A DNA stretch of 64,000 nucleotides, taken from assembly GCA_020631735.1 (NCBI GenBank), contig CM036231.1:2879831-2943830 (forward strand), given 5' to 3'. The DNA is from Saccharum officinarum (lineage: Eukaryota; Streptophyta; Magnoliopsida; Poales; Poaceae). Below, piece by piece: positions 33,601 through 44,120 of the stretch. The translations under genes and the position numbers were made by a program. Under the pieces are notes generated by a model that ran no database searches, was not told the origin of the DNA, and was given only the letters and a program-made list of their open reading frames with translations. Each line of letters starts with the position of its first letter. Position 1 is the stretch's first letter.

Positions 33601-34544
33601 ATTGTTGATAAATAACAAAGTCTTGATCAGTAATGTGCAGGTTCATTTTGAGGTATTAGTTTAAATTCTTATTTTGTTTATAGGAAAATAACAGGGCCAC
33701 AGGCTACAGCTTACATGCAAGGAATAGTCAAGATATGTTGGTGGCGTCCATCTTGGCGTGAGGCACGACAGGTGTCTGATCCAGTTTGGTCCATGCCATT
33801 CATCGAAAAACAGTTTTCGAGTCGCATGAGGTATTGAGGTTTGTGGCCATGAGCTCCAAAATGTATCTTAGCTGTGCTGCTACAGCGATGGCGTCGAATG
33901 CTAGGCATTGGTACTTCACCAAAACATTGTTGTCTGTGATTTTTGGCACAAAGTCTGGGCCCTGAGCTGCAAATATGTTCACTTTTTATCGATCGAGTTG
34001 TTTTAATGAATATATCCATCTTATGAAGCAAACTAGCATGGCGGCCTTTACAACTTTAGTCATTATTTATTTTGTGTACTTGAGAATTGTTCTTCACTAA
34101 TTACTTGGAGTTAGAATTTTTTCATATCATGTGAGGCTTAGCCATCCCTTTGTCACTTATGAATATATGTTGTATATAGCTGTAGTTCTAGACTAGAACA
34201 TTAGTTTATTGTGATATTTCATGTTATTCTTTGTTGTATTATATCTCCATTTTTTTAAGGCACATACACGTTGGACTTATGTGCGGGCAGGGTTAGGCCG
34301 TGCATGGATTTTGTATTTTGTGTTACCACTTAATCAGGTATGCCTCTATTGGATCAATTCAACAGTTCTATGCATTCCATCTGGTGTTTGTTTTCTATGA
34401 AAATGATTCTTTGATTCGCCACAAAGTTACGTCACCTTTTAATTCACAGGAATATCAGATGTGATTCTAGAAATGTTGGGCAAGATCATTTTCCAAATAA
34501 TTAAACTATTATTATGCCGTAGCAACGCACGAGCATTTCACCTA
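30624..34544 (+). mobile_element. Helitron-like element with exon-like islands
   Basis: The left end, A|TCTCTACAACTAAAAAGG, fits a grass Helitron 5' terminus inserted after A. The right end, GTAGCAACGCACGAGCATTTCACCTA at about 34519-34544, resembles the GC-rich hairpin and CTRR terminus. The interior alternates AT-rich DNA with exon-like blocks: a GC-rich block at 30700-31200, 31250-31640, 32700-32826 (between TTGCTAAAG and CGCAG|GTTCAT), and a minus-strand block at 33800-33982 (AAQGPDFVPKITDNNVLVKY). I could not assign any of these to a known gene. No helicase is present, so it would be non-autonomous. Boundaries are uncertain to a few bases. Confidence 0.45.
33800..33982 (-). pseudogene. 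Possible captured gene fragment, unidentified
   Basis: Sixty codons reading AAQGPDFVPKITDNNVLVKY and then CLAFDAIAVAAQLRYILELM. It has the look of an alpha-helical repeat protein exon rather than random sequence, and lies inside the Helitron-like element. I do not recognise the parent gene. Confidence 0.35.
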
Positions 34545-37500
34545 TCTCTACAATTAAAACATTTGTAAGGGAATCGTTCACCGGCGTGCGATCGCTCGCC
34601 CGCTCGCATGCCCGGCGCTTCCCTCGACGCTCGCTCGCTCGCAGGCCCGTCCGGCGCCAATCACGCTTGCTCCAAATCAGGCTTCCTCCAATCACGCTCC
34701 CTCCGAATTCAATAAATCACGCTCCTTCCAAATCGCGAGATCTCCTCCTTGCAGTCACCCAGGTCTCCGCCGCTGCCGCCATCGCAGTCGCCGCCTGCTC
34801 TTTGACAACCACGACCTCGGGCGATAGCCTACAGTGTGTGCCCTAGCTTGCTGCGTCGCGGCTGCCCGCATGCCGCCGCCTTTACCCCACGCCCAGGCCT
34901 CCGCCGCCGCCGTCGCCGCCAGCCAGGCGCTCATCGACGAAGCAGGACGCCATGACGCCACCCTGCAGACGCCACCGGTCCGCCCCTGCTCCCTCATGCC
35001 AGGCGCTGAGGGTCTCTGCTGCCGCATGCCATGCACTCGGTCCTACGTCAGATCTTCGTTGCACACCCAGCAGGTATCTCCACCCCTTCTCTTTCCTTTA
35101 CTTCTCTTTTGGATGGATTTTGTTGGAAAGCACTAACCAGTTTCAGTTTGACTTGCCTGTGACAAATTTTGAAAAACTGGATGTGCAGCCGGTGTTCTGC
35201 ATCATTTCTGAAAGTGCGGCATAATGGGATGCCTATTTCAGTTCTGCGCGGTAACAACAGCTTCTCTGTCTTGTCTGAATGCCTGCTTCAGTTTTTAAGT
35301 CATGTCTAACATTTCAGTTCAGAGCATCAGCAGCCCATGATCAGTTCATCATTGACTTTTTTTATTTGACCAAGTTTTTATTGTCTTCAGCTGATCATAA
35401 ATCTTTATGGAATATGAGTAATGATAGTCAGTAGTCTACATTTGCCATTGAAATCTGAGGTGGTAGTCAGTTTATTCAAACTGAATACAATGACCTTCCT
35501 GAAAATCTTCATGCCCTGCTATTGAATACTACTGCTGTAGTTTTCAATGCAGTGCCCAAATATCTTCATTGGGTGCGAGGAAATATTCTCCAATTTAATG
35601 TTTTTGGTGTTACTTTCAAACCGGCATATATGGTGAAAATCCCTTTTTTTCGTTGCTTTCTACCATATCCTATTGCTATGATATGTTGCATGTGAGTAGG
35701 ACGTTAACATGCTACATTTGTCCATTAACTATTTTTTGGACATATATAGATCATGCATGCATATTTAAATTACAGTTTATGAATTTATACATGTCTTCAG
35801 TTGGCGTACATGAACACAAGAACATCGACTACTTAAAAGCATATCAGAGAAAGCATGATCAGCCATCAGCTACTTAAAAGCATATCAGAGAAATGTTGTA
35901 GCTCATAAAATGTGATTAAAAATGTTGCCCCTTTAAAAACCATGATCAGTGCTACGTACTATCTAATGCAGTGGCACAAACAGTAACAGTCATGATTTTT
36001 TTTGCTATAAAAAAACTGATTTCAAGTGCACAAGCAGTGCCGGTCTGAAGTGGCTGTGCTGCAGAGTGTATGAAAATATATTGAATGGGCAGTTGTGCTT
36101 CTTCATGACTAGCTCTTCAGTCATAAATATCGAAAAATGCATAAACTAGAAAAGTTTCTCTTGATGCCCGAATATAAATATTTGAATCATGTTAATTAAC
36201 TTGATAGAAATTGGCTACAATTTACAAGTTATACATTTCTGCAGTCCAAAAATTTTAATGGTTCATTGCCCTTGATATATCAGGCACTTTTGTAGGTCTA
36301 TTTGTTACTCTGACAACTTTGTTCTTTGCTTGTTCTTTATACAAAACCATTGGAAGTGTGGGAAGGGCCTTCTTCTGTCAACTTTACAATGCAGTAAATA
36401 TGCAAGATGATTGCTTTAATGATAAGTCACTAGCAGCGAATTATGTCCAAATGTTTCTGCAAATGGTTTAACTTATGTGTAGCTAGAGAATAGTTGTTCC
36501 TACAAATAGTTTGAGTATATAGAGTCAGGTTTCCTAGCCCAAACTTGCTGCATAATTAGTGCCGAAAATAATTCTATGCTTTCGACTGAAATGATGCTAT
36601 TTTTGATCCAGGTATTTGGGAAGGAATGCACACGGTCTGCTACTTTGATGGCAAAACATATGAATGGAATGGACTTGTGCCACCAGCAAAGCATCAGGGA
36701 TAAGGTATGTTCACTGACAATACATAAGTAGACGCATCTTCTCCATTTTGTAGCCGGTTACTCTTGTCATAAATTAGAATGCATCAGATTAAACTTCCAA
36801 TGCTGAATTTCAACTCAAATTAGTGGCCATGTGTTGTATTTCAACTCAAAATTACAGCTTGAAATGTTTACTCATGTTCTGCATCTGGTCAAAATTACAT
36901 GGAGATCTATTGCTTTTATTAATGATATGTTACAAGTAGATGATTAATGATATCAATTATCCATGTGACCTGTTATTGCCCTTGTACTAGAGCTAGATGT
37001 GGATGTTCCGTTAAAAAAACTATCTCCAAAGCAATGGGCTAACTATTTCTTGGTGATTAAACACACTTTTTTTGGTATTTTATAATTCACAATATATCCA
37101 TTTGATAATATAGTTATAATTCACAATATGGTATTGTTTTTCTTCTCTATACATAGGCTCTACAATGACTGGTGGTAATGGTCGGGGCAGCCAATGCTGG
37201 TGCGCGATATGGCGCCGCTATAGCTAGAGCTCCTCTTGTGGACTGGTTTTGTGCCACGCTCGCGCCTTGGACTGAGGAGAGACCCCTCAAGACACTCCGC
37301 CTATGGCTCCTTGGGGTACGTCGTGAGATGCCTGTTGCGAATCGTACTTGTAGTAGCCAGGTCTTGGCAGAAGGATGACGTACCCCAAGGAGCCATAGGC
37401 ATCCATGTTGTGAATAGCTGACGTTGACTGTATGTAGGATAGTTACCTGCAGTTGACTGTATGTAGGTTATGGCATGTTCCAGCCGTGTATCAAGGTGCA

Positions 37501-38244
37501 CTGAGCCTCTCTTAATGCAAATTTGTTAGATCGGGAGATTAACTTTCTTTGACAGAATGACATGTCCAGCAGCAGTTCAGACATGTGTGTATAATGTTTG
37601 TTTTCTGAATTTTATCCGATCTTTTTCTAACTTGTTGGAGGCTTGGAGCTAAGATCTAACTTGTTGGAGGCTTGGAGCTATGACCTTGCAGGTGTAATTT
37701 TTTTATTGCATATGCAAACATGGTAGACGTAATTTCTATTTGATGGTACATGTGAGCCCATGGATTCAGCTAATTCAACATATAATGGATTGACTTGTGA
37801 GTTCAATAAAACCACCAAGATATCGTTCATGTACAGCTGGACATATTGGATAAATTAAAAACAGTTCAAGATAGATTTTAAATTTCCTTTAGCACTGTTT
37901 AATCTATATTTTAGTTCATGTTTTCTTTGTTTAAGTTGCAAATCTCAGTGCATTCAAGGTTTGGCATACGCTTTTACTCAATGACATTTGATTCACCAGG
38001 GAGCATGTTGAAGCTAAAAAAATATGGTTATGCTATTTTGTACTTTGTTGACAGCCTGATATGTGTAACTTAATGGAATTTTCTTTAGGCCCGGCAGTTA
38101 AATAGGGATGGTTTTGAACTATTTGGGTTGAATAGCTGACCTTGTTGTAAAAGAAGGTCCATATGAAACATGCTGAGAGCCTATCATGTTCGGTTGTCTC
38201 CTTGGATGACTATAATCTTTTATCTTTGTTGTAAAAAAAATTTA
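34545..38244 (+). other. Second Helitron-like 5' end and unassigned DNA
   Basis: TCTCTACAATTAAAAC at 34545 directly abuts the previous Helitron-like 3' end and is preceded by A, so a second element may start here. A GC-rich exon-like block follows at 34580-35070, again just downstream of the terminus. An exon-like segment at 36611-36705 lies between CAG and a GTATGT donor (RSATLMAKHMNGMDLCHQQS). No 3' terminus was found. Direct repeats of 24 bp at 35829/35870 and about 24 bp at 37628/37657 are minor. Confidence 0.35.
37299..37400. repeat. Perfect 24-bp inverted repeat (hairpin)
   Basis: 37299-37322 and 37377-37400 are perfect reverse complements (starting GCCTATGGCTCCTTGGGG), with a 54-base loop. 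The pairing stops sharply at both ends. It could fold into a small-RNA-like hairpin or be the footprint of an inverted duplication. No similarity to a known miRNA is claimed. Confidence 0.8.
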
Positions 38245-38687
38245 GGAAAAAGTCTAGATCATCCCCCAACTATGGGGGTGGTCTACTTAACCCCCAAAGT
38301 ATGAAACGGTTTAATTTACCCCCTGAACTTTTCAAAACCATCTACTTTACCCTCTGGGCAGTTTTGGACGGCGGTTTGCTACAGTAACCGAATCTTGTAC
38401 TAAATTTATTAGGGTTTCCAATAAATTTAAAGCTATAGCAAAAAATTTATACTAAATCATACCATATTATATGTTCATTGTGTAGATCTACTCATGTGGA
38501 GTCCAACAAAATTAGATTTTTCATTTTATGATTTTTCTGTGATGTACTATGATTTTTTAAAGATTTGGTTACTGTAAGGGGGTAAAGTAGACGGTTTTTA
38601 GAAAGTTCAGGGGGTAAATTAGACCGTTTCATAGTTTGGGGGTTAAGTAGACCACCCCCATAGTTGGGGGTGATCTAGACTTTTTCC
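38245..38687. mobile_element. Fold-back MITE with about 110-bp inverted arms
   Basis: Arms from about 38245-38350 and 38575-38687 are reverse complements (GGAAAAAGTCTAGATCA... and its inverse), rich in runs of CCCCC/GGGGG. The core is AT-rich. Long arms suggest a Mutator-like or fold-back element; flanking A/T runs prevent a clear target duplication. Confidence 0.75.
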
Positions 38688-38747
38688 AAAAAAATTATCT
38701 TTGTACTTTCATGATCATGTTTGCTCTCAAATTCACAAGCGCAGATA

Positions 38748-38892
38748 CTCCTTTCATTACAAATTATAAGACGTTTTGACTTTTCTAGATAAGTTGATTT
38801 TACTATGTATCTAGACATAGTGTATATCTAAATTTATAGCAAAAATTATGTACCTAGAAAAGTCAAAATATCTTATAATTTAGAATGGAGGG
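38748..38892. mobile_element. Stowaway-like MITE cut by element 2
   Basis: CTCCTTTCATTACAAATTAT and, at the other end, CTTATAATTTAGAATGGAGG are the paired Stowaway arms (with TTGACTTTTCTAGAT inside). The right terminus is cut after GGAGGG, where the element 2 LTR begins, so the Gypsy inserted into the tip of the MITE. Confidence 0.75.
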
Positions 38893-41800
38893 TGTAACAC
38901 CTCGGGTGTTATGGTTGCTAATTAACCTGCCATGTCATCATATTGCATCGCAAAGCATCCATGATTAGGTCAACCCTGTTATGCATTAACTAAAATGAGT
39001 TTACCTTTCTAGGTTGGATGTGCTTCTCAGTGGTGTGATCCGAACCGAAAATCCTAATTTCGAATGCCACCGTAAATACTTAGCCTATGCCCTGCGTAAT
39101 TTGAGGTGTGTGACTGCGTTACCCACTAGTGTCAAGTGTAGGGTATGAACTCAAGTACGACACGTAAAATGAATCTCCAAGTTTGAGTTTGAATTGGAAT
39201 CCAAAAACTTGTCGCGAGTTTTCCGATTCGAATTTAAATTCAAATTTGGGGAAATATTAAAAGATTTTCAAAAGCTAATTGATCAACCAAGAGTGGCATT
39301 TGGTCAACCATGTTATGCTTGTCTAAATGATGCCCTTAGATGATGGTTTGATCATTAAATAATCACCAATTAAGGTAGCAACAAATTTCAATTTAAAAAT
39401 TCCTCCGAAAACCCTAAAATCCAAAATCCTGTTTTACCCCTTTTGAAATAATTCAAAATCTAAGCAAAATTTGGGAAAAAGTTTAAAACCAAGTTTGTAG
39501 AACTTTTCAAGGGCTACAACTTTGGTGTTTTGAGTTTTTAAAGTTTTAGTGTTAAATATGGATCAATTTTGAAAAGAAGCAAATTTCAAATTTGACCCCT
39601 TTTTATCCTCAAACTCAAATTTCAAAATGGAGGCAGATTTTGAAAATGGTTTGTTTAGCAAAGTTGTAGGTCTTGGCTAGATGTACAACTTTGGTGTTTG
39701 GAGTTTTTGAAGTTTCAATATAAAATCCAAAGTAATTTCTAAATTTCCAAATTTCTGAAAAGTGTCCCCTTTTGAATTTAAACTCAAATTTCAAAATCCA
39801 GTTCGAATTTGAAAAAGTGTTCAATACAAAACTTGTAGAGCTTGAAATTCTAAAGATTTCATATCTTGGGAATTTTTCAAATTGTTACATGAATTTGGGA
39901 GTAATTTATGAAAAACTGTTTGATTTTACAAAAGTTGGGGGGAGCTATAGTAGACGACCAATGACCGCCGGGCACCGCACGGCATGGGCGCCGGCGAGCC
40001 GCCGGGCTGCATCCAGGACCTTCTCGTGCGTGCCCAGAAACGCCAGCGCGACGACGCGCGCCTTCTAGTGACCGTCACCATGGTCATGCCTATAAATACG
40101 TCGGGCTCACTGTGAACCATGTTTCCTTCTCTGTTTTTGTCACCGCCGCCGCTAGCTCCGCCGCTCGCCGCCGCCGCCGTTAAGCCGCCACCGACCACGC
40201 AAATCGCACCAGCAAAGCTCGCCTCGCTCTCGCGTGTCTGTTAGTCCACCTGAGCTAGCCGTTTCCTCGCCTGAACCACCGCACCACCATCTCCCGTGCT
40301 CAACTCCAGCGACCGAGCCACCCTCACGTGGCCAGCTCTCTCTATCGCCGCTCCGAGCTTCCCGTGTGCTTCGCTGCAACCGCTGTGAGCTCCTATTGCT
40401 CCCCATGTTTTTGCTTTAGACGTTACCGTAGTAGACCGCCGGGACGCTGGTCACCGTGACCACTGGTCCGCCATGGCCGTCGGGAGGGTCCTCCCGAAGT
40501 GGTAGCGTAGCCGCTAGGTAGTAAAATGGGGTCGCCGTGAAGTGGTGATGCCGTTGAGCAGCTCGGTTGGGCGACCGACGCTATGATCACCGGCCGACCA
40601 CCGTGCGGGCATGGCCGAGTCGAGGGAGAGAGAGAGAGACGGAGGAAGGCGATGACAACTGGGGGCCGCGTGTCAGCGAGAGAGAGGGAGAGCGCGCGCG
40701 AACAGGCCGCGCGGATGGGCCGCGATGCTGGGCCGCGCGGGCGCGAGCGAACGCAGGCAGGCGTGGGCGCGTTGCAGCTGGGCCGTTCGGCTGGGCCGAG
40801 CCGGAGGGAGAAAGGAGAAGGCGGCCCGAAAAGAAAGTTTTTCTTTTTCTTTTTTTTCAAAAATGTGAATAGTAATAGTATTTGTTTATTTCATTAAAAA
40901 TCCTGTAGAGCTCCAAAAATAGTGAAAATTTTTGTGTAAGCTTTTCAAGATGTATACTACTTAGGAAAAATATTAAATGCTAAATTTGATTACTTTTTGC
41001 AAGTTATTTAATTAGTTTAATTAAATATTAAATGCAACTTCCATGAATTTTAGTAATTAAATTATTAATTCAAAAATCATGAAATTTATTCTAGCACTAT
41101 TTTAGGCCATGATTAATCCTTAGAAAAAGTTTAAGCTCAATTAAATGAAGTTTTATTTATTATTAATTATGCCCTAATTAATTAAATGTTTAAATAATTG
41201 TTAAATTGTTAACTTTAAGTGTTGTGTGCCTTTTTGATTGAGTGATGACCTTAGGTCACTAATTCTTGGTGATCCTTGGCACCTTAATTTCATGATTGAG
41301 CTTGTTAGTAACATGTTTGGTAAGAAACGTTAGTATCGCTTAAGTTATCGCTATTAGTTAGTAGGTTTTACTGTTTTGCGACTGTACCGCGAAGGAAAGT
41401 TGTACTCAAGTTATAAACCGTGGCATATCATCATCAAGCATCATGTTTATTACCGCATCATGTTGAAACATGTTATATGCTCGTGTAGTTCCCGCTTTTG
41501 AGGAAGTCGAAGTTGGCGAGCAAGTCTTCAGAGAAGAGTTGTCGTCGGTGGGTTCCGGACCAAAAGTTGGAGTCTTCGAGTCCGAGTTAGTCGTCGCGTC
41601 AGAGCAAGGCAAGCCCTAGTGCATTTAAACCCTACCTTGAGTTTTACAAATCTTTATTATTTATACTAGTGTTACTGCATTAAGTAATTAGGAGTTGAGT
41701 GATAACCCAATTGCTACATTGTCATCCTTGATTATTGCGATATCACCCTTGATACCTGTTTTACTGAAAATGCGTAGTATGCTTCGCTATGCTTCGCTAT

Positions 41801-43014
41801 GCTTATGAGTTAAGCTTTTTAAATGAATGGTTGCATGGCCATGATGGCATGCTTGATAAATATTGAAATATGAGAATAAACTTGTAAGATCGGACGGGTG
41901 GTTTGGCCACTACTAACTTGCATTAGGAAAGAAGTCTCAGTGTAATATTTTTGCCTTATCAGTTAAGGACCGTACGTTGTTGGTCCTCGCGTCATGGAGT
42001 TTTTATTAGTACTAGCCATGTACCCATGTCGGGTAAGCCTTATTTCGACTATTCCATTACGAGAACGTCTAACCTCGCACTGGGAGTGAAGAGATGGCGA
42101 GAGTAACGTGTACCCTCGGGGCTAGAATTGGGCCGGGTTTAAGGAGTACTGTGCTCTCGGGTGGCGATGGACACGTTCTGGTTTTGGGTTACTCGGGTAA
42201 GAGTTGATATATGCAAGATTCAGTTCTACATATGTCGTGTGGTTAGGAATCCCCAGCTAGGTAAATGAAGCAGTTCGAATCGTCGTTGCTCCACGAGAAA
42301 GGAGTCTTGGCCTTGCACCAACATCGTAGTTAAGAACTGGAATTGAAAGAAAGAATGGGAAAGGTCTTAATGAGAAATACTTTTATCTAGATTAGGATCA
42401 CTTAGAATTGGTTAATGAACCATCAATGGTAAAATTAAAATAATGAAGGTAAGGACTTATTTTAGTAAGCTTTTCTGCAAAAGAAATTTTGATTCTTGAA
42501 TACCCGTACCTTGATTCCCTAAAGCTAGCATGCCCTTGGAGTCTTTTCTTAGTCGGGTAAGTCTTGTTGAGTACTCTTATACTCAGGGTTTGTTAAACCC
42601 CTTGTTGTAGGTGCGGTTCATGAACAAGTCTGCTTTGAGCCTTGTTGCATGACCGTTGTGGCTGAAGAAAGTGACGACGAGTAGACTGTGTGGCCTTTGG
42701 GCAAGGCACTTCATTTGTGTGATTGTAATAAAGTTACTACTAATACTTCCCTACTACCGGTTTGTAATAATGTTACATAAGGTTTGGAGTTTGGAAACTG
42801 TGGTTTGTAAACTGAAGTTATTGTAAGACTTCTGCTACTTTACTCTGATGGTATTTTGAATAAACTGTTGTAATATTGCAATACTACTATGATTAGATCC
42901 TATTTGGAGGAAAGCAGGCCTTTTAAGTTATGAGGAACATAAGTATGGTTATTAGAGGTCATTATGACGATGACAGGTACATGTGGGCCCTCATAATTAG
43001 GAGGTTCTGTGACA
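38893..43014 (+). repeat. 5' LTR of Gypsy element 2 (4122 bp)
   Basis: Starts TGTAACACCTCGGGTG and ends TGTGACA, followed by GC and the PBS. The first 1.5 kb matches the 3' LTR at 48743-50240. Like element 1 it is very long and contains a GC-rich island (about 39950-40860). Short ORFs inside are not genes. Confidence 0.92.
40091..40098 (+). promoter_or_regulatory. TATA box in element 2 5' LTR
   Basis: TATAAATA at the start of the GC-rich island, conserved at 49941-49948 in the 3' LTR. It is a plausible promoter of the element. Confidence 0.55.
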
Positions 43015-43016
43015 GC

Positions 43017-43029
43017 TGGTATCAGAGCA
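43017..43029 (+). other. Primer-binding site of element 2
   Basis: TGGTATCAGAGCA two bases after the LTR end: the canonical initiator-Met tRNA primer site. Confidence 0.9.
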
Positions 43030-43253
43030 TAATTACTAGAGTTATTGTAGTATTACTTTACAAAACTTCAAAATGATTTGGATCGAACAAACTTAATATT
43101 GATATTTTGGTCCAAATTGCTTTTGGCTTGTCCCAATCTACTCTCTGTAGTTTCCTTAGCTCATATTTGAAAGCTTCGTAGTGAAGTATCATGTTATATT
43201 GCCCTAAGTTACAAATGTTATTGCATGTGTTACTTAAACTTTTCTGTTAGATC

Positions 43254-43259
43254 GTAAGT
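43254..43259 (+). other. Candidate splice donor in element 2 leader
   Basis: GTAAGT, a consensus plant donor, lies in the leader 150 bases before ORF0. It precedes the segment ATGCATGCATCATGTTTAAT, also present in the element 1 leader near 2020. Splicing is inferred. Confidence 0.4.
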
Positions 43260-43405
43260 ACGATGCATGCATCATGTTTAATTAACCTGCTCAAGTTACC
43301 TTCCCTTTTAAAGTGGTTTGGGTTAAGTAAGGTTCAAACCTGTTCCTGCTAACCTTCAAATCCCTCCCATCTGTCCTCATCTTTCTAATTCTATCTTGCT
43401 TTAGG

Positions 43406-43924
43406 ATGGCACGTGTGAAGATGACTCCTCGCAAGAAAACTAGTCCGCAAGGTGTGCCACATCATCAGTTGGCAACCAGAGGTGATGGAGCAAGCAGTAG
43501 TCGTAATCCGAACCCGGATTCCTAATCAGAGGTCGCAAGGCTTATGTCAGAGATAGGGCGACTGAAGCGCAACATGCATTTTTGGAAGCAGTGCCAGAAC
43601 GAGTCTCTGGAAAAGGAGACAGAAGCCAGGGCTCGTGTTCGAGAGTTGGAGCCTTATACGACACACCTAGAGCAGTATAATACAATCCTGCATGAGGAAG
43701 TCCATTGGTTACATGACCTGATGAATCCCAATCATCAGCCCTAGGCGGTAGAAGATGATGTCGGTGCCATGGTCGTTCCTAGTGGAGAGGATAATGAGGA
43801 AGAGGATCTGGAAGAAAATGAACCCATGATGGAAAGTGGGGATGAGGCAAGTCATATCACTGGTGCAAGTGTTCAGGAGAATGAAGATGGAGTGATAGTG
43901 ATCAGTGATGATGATGAGGAGTGA
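43406..43924 (+). pseudogene. ORF0 of element 2: decayed H3-tail-like coiled-coil protein
   Basis: 173 codons in one frame with two internal stops, TAA after NPNPDS and TAG after PNHQP. The N-terminus MARVKMTPRKKT...HHQLAT aligns with ORF0 of element 1 and with histone H3 (ARxKxTxRKxT, QLAT). It keeps Thr after QLA as in H3, where element 1 has Pro. A coiled coil follows (about residues 45-110; LHEEVHWLHDLMNP parallels LHEEVHRLNNQLNP of element 1), then a long acidic tail ending VIVISDDDEE, which fits a SUMO-interaction motif. The ATG lies one base after CTTGCTTTAG, an acceptor-like site. The protein is no longer encoded intact. Confidence 0.7.
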
Positions 43925-44120
43925 AGTGTCGAAATGGATGGTTATGTAATATAGTAGTCTTTCCTATTTTCTAAGAACCTTAGCGGGGTTGGTTTGCTTG
44001 CTTGCGAGTAAGTTTGTAAAAAAAATAATGTAAAATAAGGTTGATGTGTGTACTAGTACTGTACTAACTGCTTTCTAATTCAATAAAGCATTGTAAATAA
44101 GCATGGTTTTTGTACAACAG
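43925..44120 (+). other. Spacer between ORF0 and gag in element 2
   Basis: Short noncoding stretch ending in TTGTACAACAG directly before the gag ATG. Confidence 0.5.

Noticed and set aside
37172..37421. Short ORFs over the 24-bp hairpin as a gene
   Set aside because: No recognisable domain; frames overlap the inverted repeat and have no support.
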